From NCBI GenBank assembly GCA_038746265.1, contig JBCDKU010000037.1, positions 1-26,384 of the forward strand: DNA of 26,384 nt, in the 5' to 3' direction. This document shows, piece by piece, positions 1-7,916 of this stretch. The notes beneath the pieces are model-generated. The model made no database searches, was not told the DNA's origin, and saw only the letters and a list, made by a program, of their open reading frames with translations. The position numbers were made by a program, and so were the translations under genes. Numbering within the stretch: the stretch's first letter is position 1; each line of letters begins with the position of its first letter. Origin of the DNA: JBCBKP01 sp038746265. GTDB lineage: Bacteria > Planctomycetota > Phycisphaerae > Phycisphaerales > UBA1924.

Positions 1-48
1 CGAAAGAGGGAGATTCTGGAGAAAAACACCCGGAGCTGTACGTGAGCG

Positions 49-318
49 TCAGCGCCGAATGACCCGCACGTTTTCCCGCCCGGCGTCCGGTTTCTCGCGC
101 GGCCGGAAGGCGGACTTGATCGCCCGCAGTGGGATCGAGATCAGGAAGAAGAGCAGGCCCAGCACGATCGCGGGGATCAGGATCACCGCGATCAGGACGA
201 GCATCAGCGCGAACCCCACATAGATCGCGAGGCGGGTGTGCCACGGGGCGCGGCCGTGGCTGGAGATCACGACCCTGCGGTAGCCGTCGAACTGGTTGCG
301 CCAAGAGGCAGTCATCAT
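49..318 (-). CDS. Small membrane protein of unknown function
   Basis: This reading frame encodes 89 residues. A basic N-terminal segment is followed by a long hydrophobic stretch at about residues 29-66 that could form one long or two short membrane helices, then a basic, arginine-rich cytoplasmic tail. I do not recognise a family. Two adjacent ATG codons open the frame (318-316 and 315-313). A TACCAT box at 327-322 lies 3 bases before the first and 6 before the second, so the second ATG fits the leaderless spacing seen elsewhere in the window. No Shine-Dalgarno sequence is visible. The gene is divergent from the polymerase gene. A small membrane protein is supported by hydrophobicity only. 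Confidence 0.6.
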   Translation of the reverse strand: MMTASWRNQFDGYRRVVISSHGRAPWHTRLAIYVGFALMLVLIAVILIPAIVLGLLFFLISIPLRAIKSAFRPREKPDAGRENVRVIRR

Positions 319-321
319 GCC

Positions 322-327
322 ATGGTA
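322..327 (-). promoter_or_regulatory. Putative -10 box (TACCAT) for the small membrane protein
   Basis: TACCAT reads on the minus strand directly upstream of the tandem ATG codons. It is 6 bases from the second ATG, the same spacing as the TAnnnT boxes before the genes at 4561 and 10278. No convincing -35 element was seen. Confidence 0.35.
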
Positions 328-471
328 TTCGGGAAGCGGGGAGGGGCCGTTTCGGGGGCGTGCGATCGGGCGGCTTCGCGGGCTGTGCGGAGGGCGTGCG
401 GAACGGTGCAGAGGCTGTCGGTTGGGCCACGGGGTTTCAGATTGTGTCTAGGCTGCAGTGCGGGTGTCGGG

Positions 472-477
472 TAGGAT
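472..477 (+). promoter_or_regulatory. Putative -10 box (TAGGAT) for dnaE
   Basis: TAGGAT would place the transcript start around 484. That leaves a leader of about 20 bases containing GAGG at 495-498, six bases before the TTG start at 505. A second similar box, TAGGCT at 449-454, sits in a CTAGGCTGCA context that recurs at 12802-12811 before another gene. No clear -35 box is visible for either. Confidence 0.4.
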
Positions 478-504
478 GCTCGATGGCACGCTCTGAGGTA
501 TCGC

Positions 505-3500
505 TTGGCTCAAGACACCACAACATCTGGTAGTGAATCGCCTTCGGGCGGCTCGAAGCCGTTCGTGCACCTGCACTTGCATTCCGAGTACTCGCTGCTC
601 GACGGCGGCAACCGGCTCGACAAGCTCGTCAAGCGCGTGGCCGAGCTCGGGATGGACGCGGTCGCGGTCACGGACCACGGCAACATGCACGCGGCGGTGA
701 GCTTTTATGAGCAGGCGAAGGCGGCGGGGATCAAGCCGATTCTGGGGTGCGAGGCGTATGTCGCGCCGGGTGACCGGACCGATCGGACGTACACGGGTGT
801 GCAGGACGGCGGGTACCACCTTGTGCTGCTCGCGGAGAACCTGACGGGCTGGCAGAACCTGATGAAGCTGGGGTCGGACGCGTACCTGAACGGCTTCTAC
901 TTCAAGCCACGGATGGACCGCTCGACGCTCGAGGCGCACAGCGAGGGTCTGATCGCGATCAACGGGCACCTCGGGTCCGAGATCGCGATGCACCTGATGC
1001 GGTACGAGCAGGACAAGTCGGACCAGCACTGGCAGGCGGCGGTCGAGGTCTGCGACTGGCACCGCAGGGTCTTCAGCGATGACGGGACGGGTCCGCGGTT
1101 CTACGTCGAGATGCAGCACCACGTTCTCGAGCAGAACGCGATCAATCCGCACCTGATCCGGCTCGCGCGGGAGCAGGACCTGCCTCTGGTGTGCGACAAC
1201 GACAGCCACTTCCTGCTGGCAGAAGACCACGATGCGCACGACACCTTGATCTGTATCTCGACGGGCAAGGTCAAGGACGACTCGACCCGGATGAAGTACA
1301 CGCCCGAGCTCTATGTGAAGAGCCCGGAGGAGATGTGGGGCATCTTCGGCGCGGAACAGTACAACAACGAGGACATCGACCCGGGCCGTGGGAACGCGGG
1401 CGTGGAGGCGCTCGAGAACACGAGGTCGATCGCGGACCGGTGCGATGTGGAGCTGCCGATCGGGGCGAATCATGCGCCGGTGGTGATCGTGAAGTCGCCG
1501 CCAAAGTCGAAGCTGCCGAACCACTCGGACAAGACGTACAAGGGCGACCTGACGGCGTGGTTCAAGGACTTCTGTGAGCAGTTCACGCTCGATCCGGCGA
1601 ACGACCCGGACCTGCAGCAGGAAGAGCTGAAGAAGGACTGCGACAAGGCGCTGCGGCTGCTCTCGGAAGCGGGGATGGTGTGGCGGTACGGAGGCGAGAT
1701 CCTCGAGCACCGGCACGACGCGATCGAGGGGACGGATGAATGCACACAGAGGCGGGACGCCTGTGCCACGGAGGCTGAGCGGGACGGCTTCGACAAGTGG
1801 GCTCGCCTCAACCGCGAGCTCAAGATCCTCGCGAACAAGCTGATCTCGGCGTACTTCCTGATCGTGTGGGACTTCGTGAACTGGGGTCGGCAGGGCGGGA
1901 TCCCGGCGCTCGCGCGTGGCTCGGGTGTCGGCACGATGGTGGGCTACGTGCTCGGCCTTTCCAACGCATGCCCGGTCCGGTACGGGCTCCTGTTCGAGCG
2001 GTTCACCGATCCCGACCGCACCGAGTACCCCGATATCGATATCGACCTCTGCCAGGATGGGCGGGGCGACGTCATCAACTACGTGCGCGAGAAGTACGGG
2101 CACGTCGCGCAGATCATCACCTTCGGGACGCTCAAGGCGCGGGCGGCGATCCGCGATGTCTCGCGGGTGCACGAGCTGCCGCTTGCGGATGCGGACAAGC
2201 TCGCGAAGCTCGTGCCCGAAGAGCTCAAGATCACGCTCGACAAGGCTCTCGATCAGGAGCCCGAGCTGAAAGCGTGGTACGACCGCGACCCGCAGGTGCG
2301 GCGGATCATCGATACGGGGCGTGTGCTCGAGGGGCAGGCGCGGCACGCCTCGGTGCACGCGGCGGGCGTGATCGTCGCGACGCGGCCGCTCGATGAGGTT
2401 GTGCCGCTCTACAAGGCGTCGGGCTCGGACGACGTGATCACCCAGTGGGACGGCCCGACGTGCGAGAAGATGGGCCTGCTCAAGATGGACTTCCTGGGCC
2501 TGCGCACGCTCAGTGTGATCGAGCGGGCGAAGCTGCTCATCGCGCAGGGGCTCGGCGAGGACGCGATCTACAAAGCGGTCGGGCGCGAGGCGGGCGACGG
2601 CGGGCCCGATCCGCTCGATCTGGATCGGCTCAAGTACACCGACCCGCGTGTGTTTGGGCTGTTTCAGCGCGGCGACACGACGGGTGTGTTCCAGTTTGAA
2701 TCGGGCGGCATGCGGCGTCTCTTGCTCGAGATGAAGCCCGACCGGCTGGAGGACCTCATCGCGGCGAACGCGCTGTTCCGCCCGGGCCCGATGGACCTGA
2801 TCCCGGATTACAACCAGCGCAAGCACGGGCGGCAGGAGGTGCCGAAGGTGCACCCGATCGTGGACAAGTTCACCGAGTCCACCTACGGCGTGATGGTGTA
2901 CCAGGAGCAGGTGATGCAGATCGTCCACGAGCTGGGCGGCATCCCGCTGCGTCAGGCGTACGCACTCATCAAGGCGATCAGCAAAAAGAAAGAGAAGGTC
3001 ATCAACGCCAACCGGCCCAAGTTCGTCGAGGGCGCGGGCGAGCAGGGACTCAAGAAGGACCAGGCGGAAGAGCTGTTCGAGCTGATCCTCAAGTTCGCGG
3101 GCTATGGCTTCAACAAGTCGCATTCGACGGGCTACGCGATCGTCGCGTACCAGACCGCGTACCTCAAGACGTACTTCCCGCGGCAGTACATGGCGGCCTT
3201 CCTGAGCTTCGAGAGCCAGGCGCAGAAGGTCGCGGACTGGCTGCCCTATCTCGAGGACTGCAAGCGGACGAAGACGATCGACCCCGCGACGCGTTTGGTC
3301 GTGTCGAGCGGTATCGAGGTGCGCCCACCCGAGGTGAACAAGTCCGAGGCGGACTTCAGCGTCGTGTTCGACGAGGGCGAGGAGCGGATCGCGTCGAACG
3401 GGCACGTGCGGTTCGGGCTCAAGGCGATCAAGGGAGCCGGGGCGCGGGCGATCGAGGCGATCATCTCGGAGCGCGACAGCAGCGGCCGGTCATTCGATTC

Positions 3501-4539
3501 GATCTTCGATTTCTGCGAGCGCGTGCCGCCCGGGACGGTGAACAAGGCGACGATCGAATCACTCGTGAAGGCCGGCGCGTTCGACGCGGTGCACGGGCGC
3601 GAGGCGCGGGCGTCCTTGGTCGCGACGATCGACACGGCGGTGTCGGCTGGTCAGCGGGCTGCTGAGGACAAGGCGGCGGGGCAGAACCAGCTGTTTGGGT
3701 TCGGCGACGCGGCGCCGGTTGAGGAAACGAAGCCGGCCGAGATGCCGCTCGCGCGGGCCGAGACGTGGACAGAAGCCGAGACGCTCAAGCAGGAGAAGGA
3801 CACGCTCGGGTTTTATGTGTCGAGCCATCCGCTCGAGGAGTGGTCGCCCTGGATCTCGGCATTCACGCGGACGTCGTGCTCGATGCTGAGTGAGCTCGGT
3901 CAGGATCACCGCGTGATCGTGGCGGCGATGGTGCAGTCGGTGCGGCCCATCATCTGCCGCAACGGCCGATCGGCCGGTCAGAAGATGGCGATCGTGACCT
4001 TCGAGGACGCGACCGGGACGTGCGACGCGGTGCTGTTCGCGGACAACTACGCGAAGTTCGGCGATCAGCTCGAGGGCGAGAAGCTGGGCGACGCGAAGTT
4101 CGTGCTGGGCCGTGTCGATCTGAAGCGCGGCGACCCGCAGATCCTCGTCGATCGCCTCGTCCCGATCGACGGCGCGCCGCTGCAGCAGGGCAAGCTCGTG
4201 CTGACGCTCAGCGATCAGCGGCTCAACGGCTCGGCGGGGGTGGTCGTGCCGCGGGTGCGGGAGGTGCTCGACGCCGCGGACCCGGCCCGCGATCGGTCCG
4301 AAGGTGATCGGCTCGCGGACGAGACGATGGGGTCGGCGGTGCCGTACGACGTGGTCGTCGAGACAGACCGCGCGTGGATCTCGATGGAGCTGGAGGCCAA
4401 GCCCCGGGTGCGGATGACGCCCGAGCTGGTCAAGGAGCTGACGGGGATGCTCGGGCCGGGCGGTGTGCGGCTGGTGGGCGGGGTATCGATCGACAAGACG
4501 AAGCAGGACGGGCGGGAGCGGTACCGGAAGCGGGCGTAG
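505..4539 (+). CDS. dnaE: DNA polymerase III subunit alpha (replicative polymerase)
   Basis: This is the catalytic subunit of the chromosomal replicase, 1344 residues against about 1160 in typical DnaE. The PHP domain starts at once (HLHLHSEYS, residues 22-30) with TDHGNM, CEAYV and DNDSHF motifs, so its metal-binding set looks largely intact. The polymerase core shows RGSGVGT, PDIDIDL with catalytic Asp510 and Asp512, and KMDFLGLRTL with Asp662; the 150-residue spacing agrees with D403-D555 of E. coli. FNKSHSTGYA, an internal clamp-binding motif QNQLF (1060-1064) and a C-terminal OB-fold (about 1130-1210) follow. Extra length lies mainly between PHP and palm (about 320-440) and includes a palindrome-derived Cys-containing stretch near 414-422. 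The TTG start is preferred because no ATG precedes the PHP motif in frame, a stop lies at 472-474, and GAGG sits six bases upstream. Confidence 0.97.
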   Translation: MAQDTTTSGSESPSGGSKPFVHLHLHSEYSLLDGGNRLDKLVKRVAELGMDAVAVTDHGNMHAAVSFYEQAKAAGIKPILGCEAYVAPGDRTDRTYTGVQDGGYHLVLLAENLTGWQNLMKLGSDAYLNGFYFKPRMDRSTLEAHSEGLIAINGHLGSEIAMHLMRYEQDKSDQHWQAAVEVCDWHRRVFSDDGTGPRFYVEMQHHVLEQNAINPHLIRLAREQDLPLVCDNDSHFLLAEDHDAHDTLICISTGKVKDDSTRMKYTPELYVKSPEEMWGIFGAEQYNNEDIDPGRGNAGVEALENTRSIADRCDVELPIGANHAPVVIVKSPPKSKLPNHSDKTYKGDLTAWFKDFCEQFTLDPANDPDLQQEELKKDCDKALRLLSEAGMVWRYGGEILEHRHDAIEGTDECTQRRDACATEAERDGFDKWARLNRELKILANKLISAYFLIVWDFVNWGRQGGIPALARGSGVGTMVGYVLGLSNACPVRYGLLFERFTDPDRTEYPDIDIDLCQDGRGDVINYVREKYGHVAQIITFGTLKARAAIRDVSRVHELPLADADKLAKLVPEELKITLDKALDQEPELKAWYDRDPQVRRIIDTGRVLEGQARHASVHAAGVIVATRPLDEVVPLYKASGSDDVITQWDGPTCEKMGLLKMDFLGLRTLSVIERAKLLIAQGLGEDAIYKAVGREAGDGGPDPLDLDRLKYTDPRVFGLFQRGDTTGVFQFESGGMRRLLLEMKPDRLEDLIAANALFRPGPMDLIPDYNQRKHGRQEVPKVHPIVDKFTESTYGVMVYQEQVMQIVHELGGIPLRQAYALIKAISKKKEKVINANRPKFVEGAGEQGLKKDQAEELFELILKFAGYGFNKSHSTGYAIVAYQTAYLKTYFPRQYMAAFLSFESQAQKVADWLPYLEDCKRTKTIDPATRLVVSSGIEVRPPEVNKSEADFSVVFDEGEERIASNGHVRFGLKAIKGAGARAIEAIISERDSSGRSFDSIFDFCERVPPGTVNKATIESLVKAGAFDAVHGREARASLVATIDTAVSAGQRAAEDKAAGQNQLFGFGDAAPVEETKPAEMPLARAETWTEAETLKQEKDTLGFYVSSHPLEEWSPWISAFTRTSCSMLSELGQDHRVIVAAMVQSVRPIICRNGRSAGQKMAIVTFEDATGTCDAVLFADNYAKFGDQLEGEKLGDAKFVLGRVDLKRGDPQILVDRLVPIDGAPLQQGKLVLTLSDQRLNGSAGVVVPRVREVLDAADPARDRSEGDRLADETMGSAVPYDVVVETDRAWISMELEAKPRVRMTPELVKELTGMLGPGGVRLVGGVSIDKTKQDGRERYRKRA
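1745..1765 (+). repeat. REP-like imperfect palindrome inside dnaE
   Basis: CACAG-AG-GC and GCCTGTG form an imperfect inverted repeat around GGGAC, followed by CCAC. It is translated in frame as about ten residues (CTQRRDACAT) in the non-conserved linker between the PHP and palm domains. Its sequence differs from the surrounding Glu/Asp/Lys-rich linker. It resembles short GC-rich palindromes dispersed in some bacterial genomes, but only one copy was seen here, so mobility is inference. Confidence 0.35.
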
Positions 4540-4548
4540 CGGGTGGTG

Positions 4549-4554
4549 TACGCT
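4549..4554 (+). promoter_or_regulatory. Putative leaderless -10 box (TACGCT)
   Basis: TACGCT lies six bases before the ATG at 4561 and just after the dnaE stop codon. No Shine-Dalgarno sequence fits the ATG, which is consistent with transcription starting at or next to it. Confidence 0.4.
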
Positions 4555-4560
4555 TGCGGC

Positions 4561-5013
4561 ATGAAGAGAGCGATCGTCATCTCCGCCGTCTCCGTGTGCG
4601 TTCTGCCCTGCCTGGTGCTCATCGGCTGCGAGAGCGGCGCCGAGACCAGTCCTGCGACCAGGGGCTCGGCCGAGTCCAATCAACGGATCCGTGCTCGCGG
4701 CTCGCTTGATGCCGAGCTGACGACGGCGTGGAACCGGCTGCGGCCGACCGTCCTGAATGCCAACGACGGCATCCCGATCAACATGATCACGATCCGGCCC
4801 GATCGGCTCGCGTCGGCGGTGCAGGAGCTCGATACGCTCGCCGCCGCCCACGACTGGGCGGCGTTCCGCACGCGGTGGCGCGAGTCGGCGCTGCAGACCG
4901 CGGTCTTCTTCGGGATCAATCAGCGGTTCCGGGGCGACGAGGCCTCGCGGCGGCGCGATCAGGCGCGGCAGCGGATCCAGGATCTCGAGGCGTTGCTGGC
5001 GCTGTGGACCTGA
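4561..5013 (+). CDS. Small lipoprotein of unknown function
   Basis: The protein has 150 residues. It begins with a lysine/arginine n-region, a hydrophobic core and a lipobox-like LIGC at about residues 19-22, so it is predicted to be cleaved and lipidated by the lipoprotein pathway. The mature part is helical, rich in Arg, Ala and Glu, with no recognised domain. ATG 4561 is chosen over an in-frame upstream GTG at 4543 because it places the signal sequence at the N-terminus and follows a TACGCT box by six bases. It follows dnaE by 21 bases but probably has its own promoter. It converges on ubiX, with an inverted repeat between the two stop codons. Confidence 0.75.
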   Translation: MKRAIVISAVSVCVLPCLVLIGCESGAETSPATRGSAESNQRIRARGSLDAELTTAWNRLRPTVLNANDGIPINMITIRPDRLASAVQELDTLAAAHDWAAFRTRWRESALQTAVFFGINQRFRGDEASRRRDQARQRIQDLEALLALWT

Positions 5014-5036
5014 TTCAGCTCGGGTCCCGGATCAGG
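5009..5036. terminator. Inverted repeat between convergent genes, possible bidirectional terminator
   Basis: CCTGAT (5009-5014) and ATCAGG (5031-5036) form a perfect 6-bp outer stem, with CGGG/CCCG complementarity inside. The repeat contains the stop codons of both the lipoprotein (5011-5013) and ubiX (5032-5034). The T-tract is short (CTTT), so termination strength is uncertain. Confidence 0.4.
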
Positions 5037-5727
5037 CTTTGGACGACGGCTTCGCCGCCGGCGAGTCTTCCCAGCGGATCTTGAGGTCGTGCTCGAGGCC
5101 CATCAAGTCCATGACCTTGCCAACGGTGAAGTCGATGATGTCGTGGATCGAGCGGGGCAGGAGATAGAAGCCCGGGTTGGGTGAGCAGAGCGTCGCGCCG
5201 GCGAGGGCGAGCTGCCGCATGTTCTCAATGTCGATGAGGTTCAGCGGCATCTCGCGGTGGCAGATGATCAGCGGCCGGCGTTCCTTGAGCGTGACCATCG
5301 CAGCGCGTGTGAGCAGGTTTGAGCCCGCGCCGGTCGCGATCGCGCCGAGGCTGGTCGAGCTGCAGGGGACGACCGCCATGCCGTCGTGGATGAAGCTGCC
5401 CGAGGCGATCACCGCGCCGACGTCCTTGTTTGGGTGGGCAATGAGGTTGGTGGCAAGGGCGTCGGCAGCGGGCGACGACGCGAGGTGCGGGCAGAGCTCC
5501 TCGAGCGTGATGCGGCGGACGTCGCACTCATCGAACAGGAGCCGCTGGCCGTACTCGCTGACGACGAGGTGCAGCTCGTGGCCCAGCAGCAGGATCTGCT
5601 CGACGAGCCGGAGGGCGTAGGGAGCGCCCGAGGCGCCGGAGACGCCCACGACGAACTTGCGGCCGGTGGCGGCGGGGGCCGAAGCCGGGGGGTCGGCTCG
5701 GGGCGTCATGTGGTCGTAGGCGGGCAT
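5032..5727 (-). CDS. ubiX: UbiX family flavin prenyltransferase
   Basis: It makes prenylated FMN from reduced FMN and dimethylallyl phosphate, the cofactor of UbiD-type decarboxylases in ubiquinone and aromatic-acid metabolism. The 231 residues include an N-terminal extension of about 23, then the flavin-binding GVSGASGA (28-35), the SEYG segment, PCSSTSLGAIATG, TLKERRPL and REMPLNLIDIENM. The C-terminal FYLLPRSIHDIIDF and GLEHDLKIRW motifs are typical of the family. No ubiD is visible in the window, so the partner must lie elsewhere. ATG 5727 is preferred because a TAAACT box lies five bases upstream on the minus strand; an internal ATG at 5709 is the alternative. It is divergent from the lipoprotein-pyrB-gmk unit across 63 bases. 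Confidence 0.95.
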   Translation of the reverse strand: MPAYDHMTPRADPPASAPAATGRKFVVGVSGASGAPYALRLVEQILLLGHELHLVVSEYGQRLLFDECDVRRITLEELCPHLASSPAADALATNLIAHPNKDVGAVIASGSFIHDGMAVVPCSSTSLGAIATGAGSNLLTRAAMVTLKERRPLIICHREMPLNLIDIENMRQLALAGATLCSPNPGFYLLPRSIHDIIDFTVGKVMDLMGLEHDLKIRWEDSPAAKPSSKA

Positions 5728-5732
5728 GTATG

Positions 5733-5738
5733 AGTTTA
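5733..5738 (-). promoter_or_regulatory. Putative leaderless -10 box (TAAACT) for ubiX
   Basis: TAAACT on the minus strand ends five bases before the ubiX ATG at 5727. No ribosome-binding site is visible between them. It is back to back with the TACGCT box of the divergent gene, about 40 bases away. Confidence 0.4.
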
Positions 5739-5777
5739 GTCGTCGCCCGGATCGCCCCCGATGCACCAGAATCGCAC

Positions 5778-5783
5778 TACGCT
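5778..5783 (+). promoter_or_regulatory. Putative leaderless -10 box (TACGCT) for the lipoprotein-pyrB-gmk unit
   Basis: TACGCT ends seven bases before the ATG at 5791. It is the same hexamer as that before the lipoprotein gene at 4561. There is no Shine-Dalgarno sequence. Confidence 0.4.
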
Positions 5784-5790
5784 GCCGATC

Positions 5791-6375
5791 ATGAACCGCA
5801 GGAAGACACGCTCGCTCTCGCTCTGCTCGCTGCTGCTCCCCGTGCTTCTGCTCGGCGGGTGTCTGGGGTACTCGACCTACCCGCCCGTGGACGGCCAGAC
5901 CGCCCGCGCCGACCCGAACAGCACCGCGCTGACCGAGGCGGTCGTCGTGGCGCTGCGGTGGACGCTCAATCGGCACCCCGCGCCGGCGACGGCCGAGGGC
6001 GAGCCGGCGGCGGCGCTGAACCTGTTCTCGGGCGTGTCGCGCTCGACGTACGAGTGGGTCTCGGAGCAGGCGGGGGGCGGGCTGACGCCGATCACGCCGC
6101 GGACGGCGTCGCTGCCGACGTACCACATCACGCAGGTGCGTCTGCGCGGATCGGTCGCGGAGGTGGATCTGCTGCGTCCGGTGTTCGACCTGCGCCGCGC
6201 CGACGGCACGCTGCCGCTGCAGCCGCTGACGATCCACCTCGTCGGGGCGTACGGCACGTGGAAGGTCGAGCGGCGTGTGCCGTTCAGCGTCAACAGCCAG
6301 GAGGCGCCGGCGCCGTTCTACCTGCCGCCCCGGCGTTTGCCGACCGGTGAGGTCATTGAGGACGAGACGCCGTGA
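5791..6375 (+). CDS. Lipoprotein of unknown function, first gene of the pyrB operon
   Basis: The protein has 194 residues with a basic start, a leucine-rich hydrophobic core and a lipobox-like LGGC near residue 22-25, so a membrane-anchored lipoprotein is predicted. The mature region is a mixed alpha/beta domain that ends in a beta-rich stretch (TIHLVGAYGTWKVERRV) and a proline-rich tail. I do not recognise the family. Its TGA overlaps the GTG start of pyrB (GTGA at 6372-6375), so the two are translationally coupled. ATG 5791 is chosen because it heads the signal sequence and follows a TACGCT box. Why an envelope lipoprotein heads a nucleotide-biosynthesis operon is unclear. Confidence 0.8.
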   Translation: MNRRKTRSLSLCSLLLPVLLLGGCLGYSTYPPVDGQTARADPNSTALTEAVVVALRWTLNRHPAPATAEGEPAAALNLFSGVSRSTYEWVSEQAGGGLTPITPRTASLPTYHITQVRLRGSVAEVDLLRPVFDLRRADGTLPLQPLTIHLVGAYGTWKVERRVPFSVNSQEAPAPFYLPPRRLPTGEVIEDETP

Positions 6376-7334
6376 CGAGCGGCGCGGAGACCTTCCATCT
6401 CACGGGGCTCGCGGGGCTCGGGGCGGATCGGCTCCGGGAGTTGCTGACCGCTGCGCGCGAGATGGGCAAGTCGCCGCCCGAGCGCAGCCTTGAGGGCCGT
6501 GTGGTTGCGCTGATGTTCTTCGAGGACTCGACGCGCACCCGCGCGAGCTTCTCGATCGCGGCGAAGAAGCTGGGGTCGGACGTCTTCGAGCTCGCGGGCA
6601 AGGGGAGCTCGGCGAGCAAGGGCGAGACGCTCGCCGACACCGCGCGCACGATCGAGGCGATGGGCGTGGACGCGATCGTGGTGCGTGTCTCGGAGTCCGG
6701 CGCGCCGCGCGGGATGGCGCAGCACGTGGACTGCCCGATCATCAGCGCGGGCGACGGGCGGCACGCTCACCCGACGCAGGGTCTGCTCGATCTGCTCACG
6801 TTCGCCGAGGCGCACGGGCGTGCGGACACGTTCGATCTCTCGGGGCTCACGCTCGCGATCGTGGGCGATCTGAATTCGAGCCGCGTATTCCGGTCGGACG
6901 TCGCGGGGTTCAGCCAGCTCGGGGCAGAAGTCATCGCGGTCGGGCCGCCCTCGATGGCGCCGGGCTCGCTCGAGGCGATTGGCTGCCGCGTGGAGCGGGA
7001 TCTGGATGCCGCGCTGGAGCAGGCAGACGGCGTGCAGATGCTCCGGGTGCAGTTCGAGCGCGGCGCGGGGACGTCGATGGCGTCCGTCCGCGAGTACCGC
7101 GCGGGCTACGCGCTCACGCTCGAGCGCGCGAGGCGGATGAAGCCCGGGTCGGTCGTGATGCACCCGGGGCCCATGAACCGCGGGATCGAGCTGGATCACG
7201 ATGTTGCAGAGGGGCCGACGGAGCGCGAGCCCGATCTGCCGCGGCCGATCATTCTCGAGCAGGTCGCGGCCGGCGTGCGGGTGCGGATGGCGGTGCTGCA
7301 GGATCTCGTGATGCGGAGCGACGCGCGGCGATGA
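6372..7334 (+). CDS. pyrB: Aspartate carbamoyltransferase catalytic subunit
   Basis: It condenses carbamoyl phosphate and aspartate to N-carbamoyl-aspartate, the committed step of pyrimidine synthesis. All 320 residues fit the catalytic chain. STRTR (53-57) binds carbamoyl phosphate, GKGSSASKGE (76-85) is the 80s-type loop with Ser80 and Lys83, HAHPTQ (131-136) and GDLNSSRVFRSD (165-176) follow, then LRVQFER (224-230) and HPGPMNRGIE (264-273). FEDST-type and RVQ motifs make this an aspartate rather than ornithine carbamoyltransferase. No pyrI or inactive pyrC lies nearby. The GTG start overlaps the preceding stop, and its TGA overlaps the gmk ATG (ATGA at 7331-7334), giving coupled translation of three genes. 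Confidence 0.97.
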   Translation: MTSGAETFHLTGLAGLGADRLRELLTAAREMGKSPPERSLEGRVVALMFFEDSTRTRASFSIAAKKLGSDVFELAGKGSSASKGETLADTARTIEAMGVDAIVVRVSESGAPRGMAQHVDCPIISAGDGRHAHPTQGLLDLLTFAEAHGRADTFDLSGLTLAIVGDLNSSRVFRSDVAGFSQLGAEVIAVGPPSMAPGSLEAIGCRVERDLDAALEQADGVQMLRVQFERGAGTSMASVREYRAGYALTLERARRMKPGSVVMHPGPMNRGIELDHDVAEGPTEREPDLPRPIILEQVAAGVRVRMAVLQDLVMRSDARR

Positions 7335-7900
7335 GCGGGCTGGTGTTGATGATCTCGGGCCCATCGGGAGTCGGAAAGACAACGATCACGCGCGGCGTGG
7401 AGTCGCGCTTCGACGACGCGGTGTTCAGCGTGAGCTGCACGACGCGGCCGAAGTCGGAGAAGGACCGCGAGGGCGTCGATTACCGCTTCGTCACGCCCGA
7501 TGCGTTCCGGCAGATGGTCGCGGACGACCAGATGCTCGAGTCGGCGGAGGTCTACGGCAACTTCTACGGCACGCCGCGCGGGCCGATCGACGAAGCGCTC
7601 TCGGCGGGCAAGCTGGTGCTGGTGGAGATCGACGTGCAGGGCGCGAAGCAGGTCAAGGAGAAGATGCCCGGGGCGTTCGGCGTGTTTGTGCTGCCACCGA
7701 GCGACGAGGCGCTGCTCGAACGCCTGCGCGGCAGAGGCCGCGAGGGCGAGGACGTGATCCAGCGGCGTTTCCAGCGCGCCCAAGATGAGATCGCCGCGGC
7801 GCGGGCGTCGGGGGTATACGACCTGTTCGTGGTGAACGATGAGCTGGAGCGGGCGCTTGGGGAGGTTGTGGGGGCGGTGGAAGAACAGCGGGTCCGATGA
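7331..7900 (+). CDS. gmk: Guanylate kinase
   Basis: It phosphorylates GMP to GDP using ATP in purine salvage and biosynthesis. The 189 residues match the usual bacterial length. A P-loop GPSGVGKTT lies at residues 10-18, followed by the GMP-binding signature with SCTTRPKSEKDREGVDY (about 35-51), the YGNFYGTP segment, EIDVQGAKQV and the LID-region arginines in the RRFQRAQDE segment. It starts within the ATGA overlap with pyrB. Pairing a pyrimidine gene with a purine gene in one coupled operon points to balanced nucleotide supply. The 3' end continues into the zinc-ribbon family with only 16 bases of gap if the downstream GTG 7917 start is right. Confidence 0.97.
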   Translation: MSGLVLMISGPSGVGKTTITRGVESRFDDAVFSVSCTTRPKSEKDREGVDYRFVTPDAFRQMVADDQMLESAEVYGNFYGTPRGPIDEALSAGKLVLVEIDVQGAKQVKEKMPGAFGVFVLPPSDEALLERLRGRGREGEDVIQRRFQRAQDEIAAARASGVYDLFVVNDELERALGEVVGAVEEQRVR

Positions 7901-7916
7901 AGGCGTAGTTCAGTCT

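Noticed and set aside
448..3405. Long 985-residue frame antisense to dnaE
   Set aside because: It mirrors the codon phase of a clearly coding gene in high-GC DNA, is rich in Arg/Val/Leu/His in the pattern of antisense shadows, and contains no recognisable domain.
3559..4851. 430-residue antisense frame at the dnaE 3' end
   Set aside because: Shadow of dnaE and the following lipoprotein; low-complexity Arg/His/Pro composition.
7839..7916. Upstream ATG start for zinc-ribbon paralog 1
   Set aside because: The added residues are gmk read in another frame (Trp/Gly/Arg-rich) and break alignment of helix 1 with the other paralogs.
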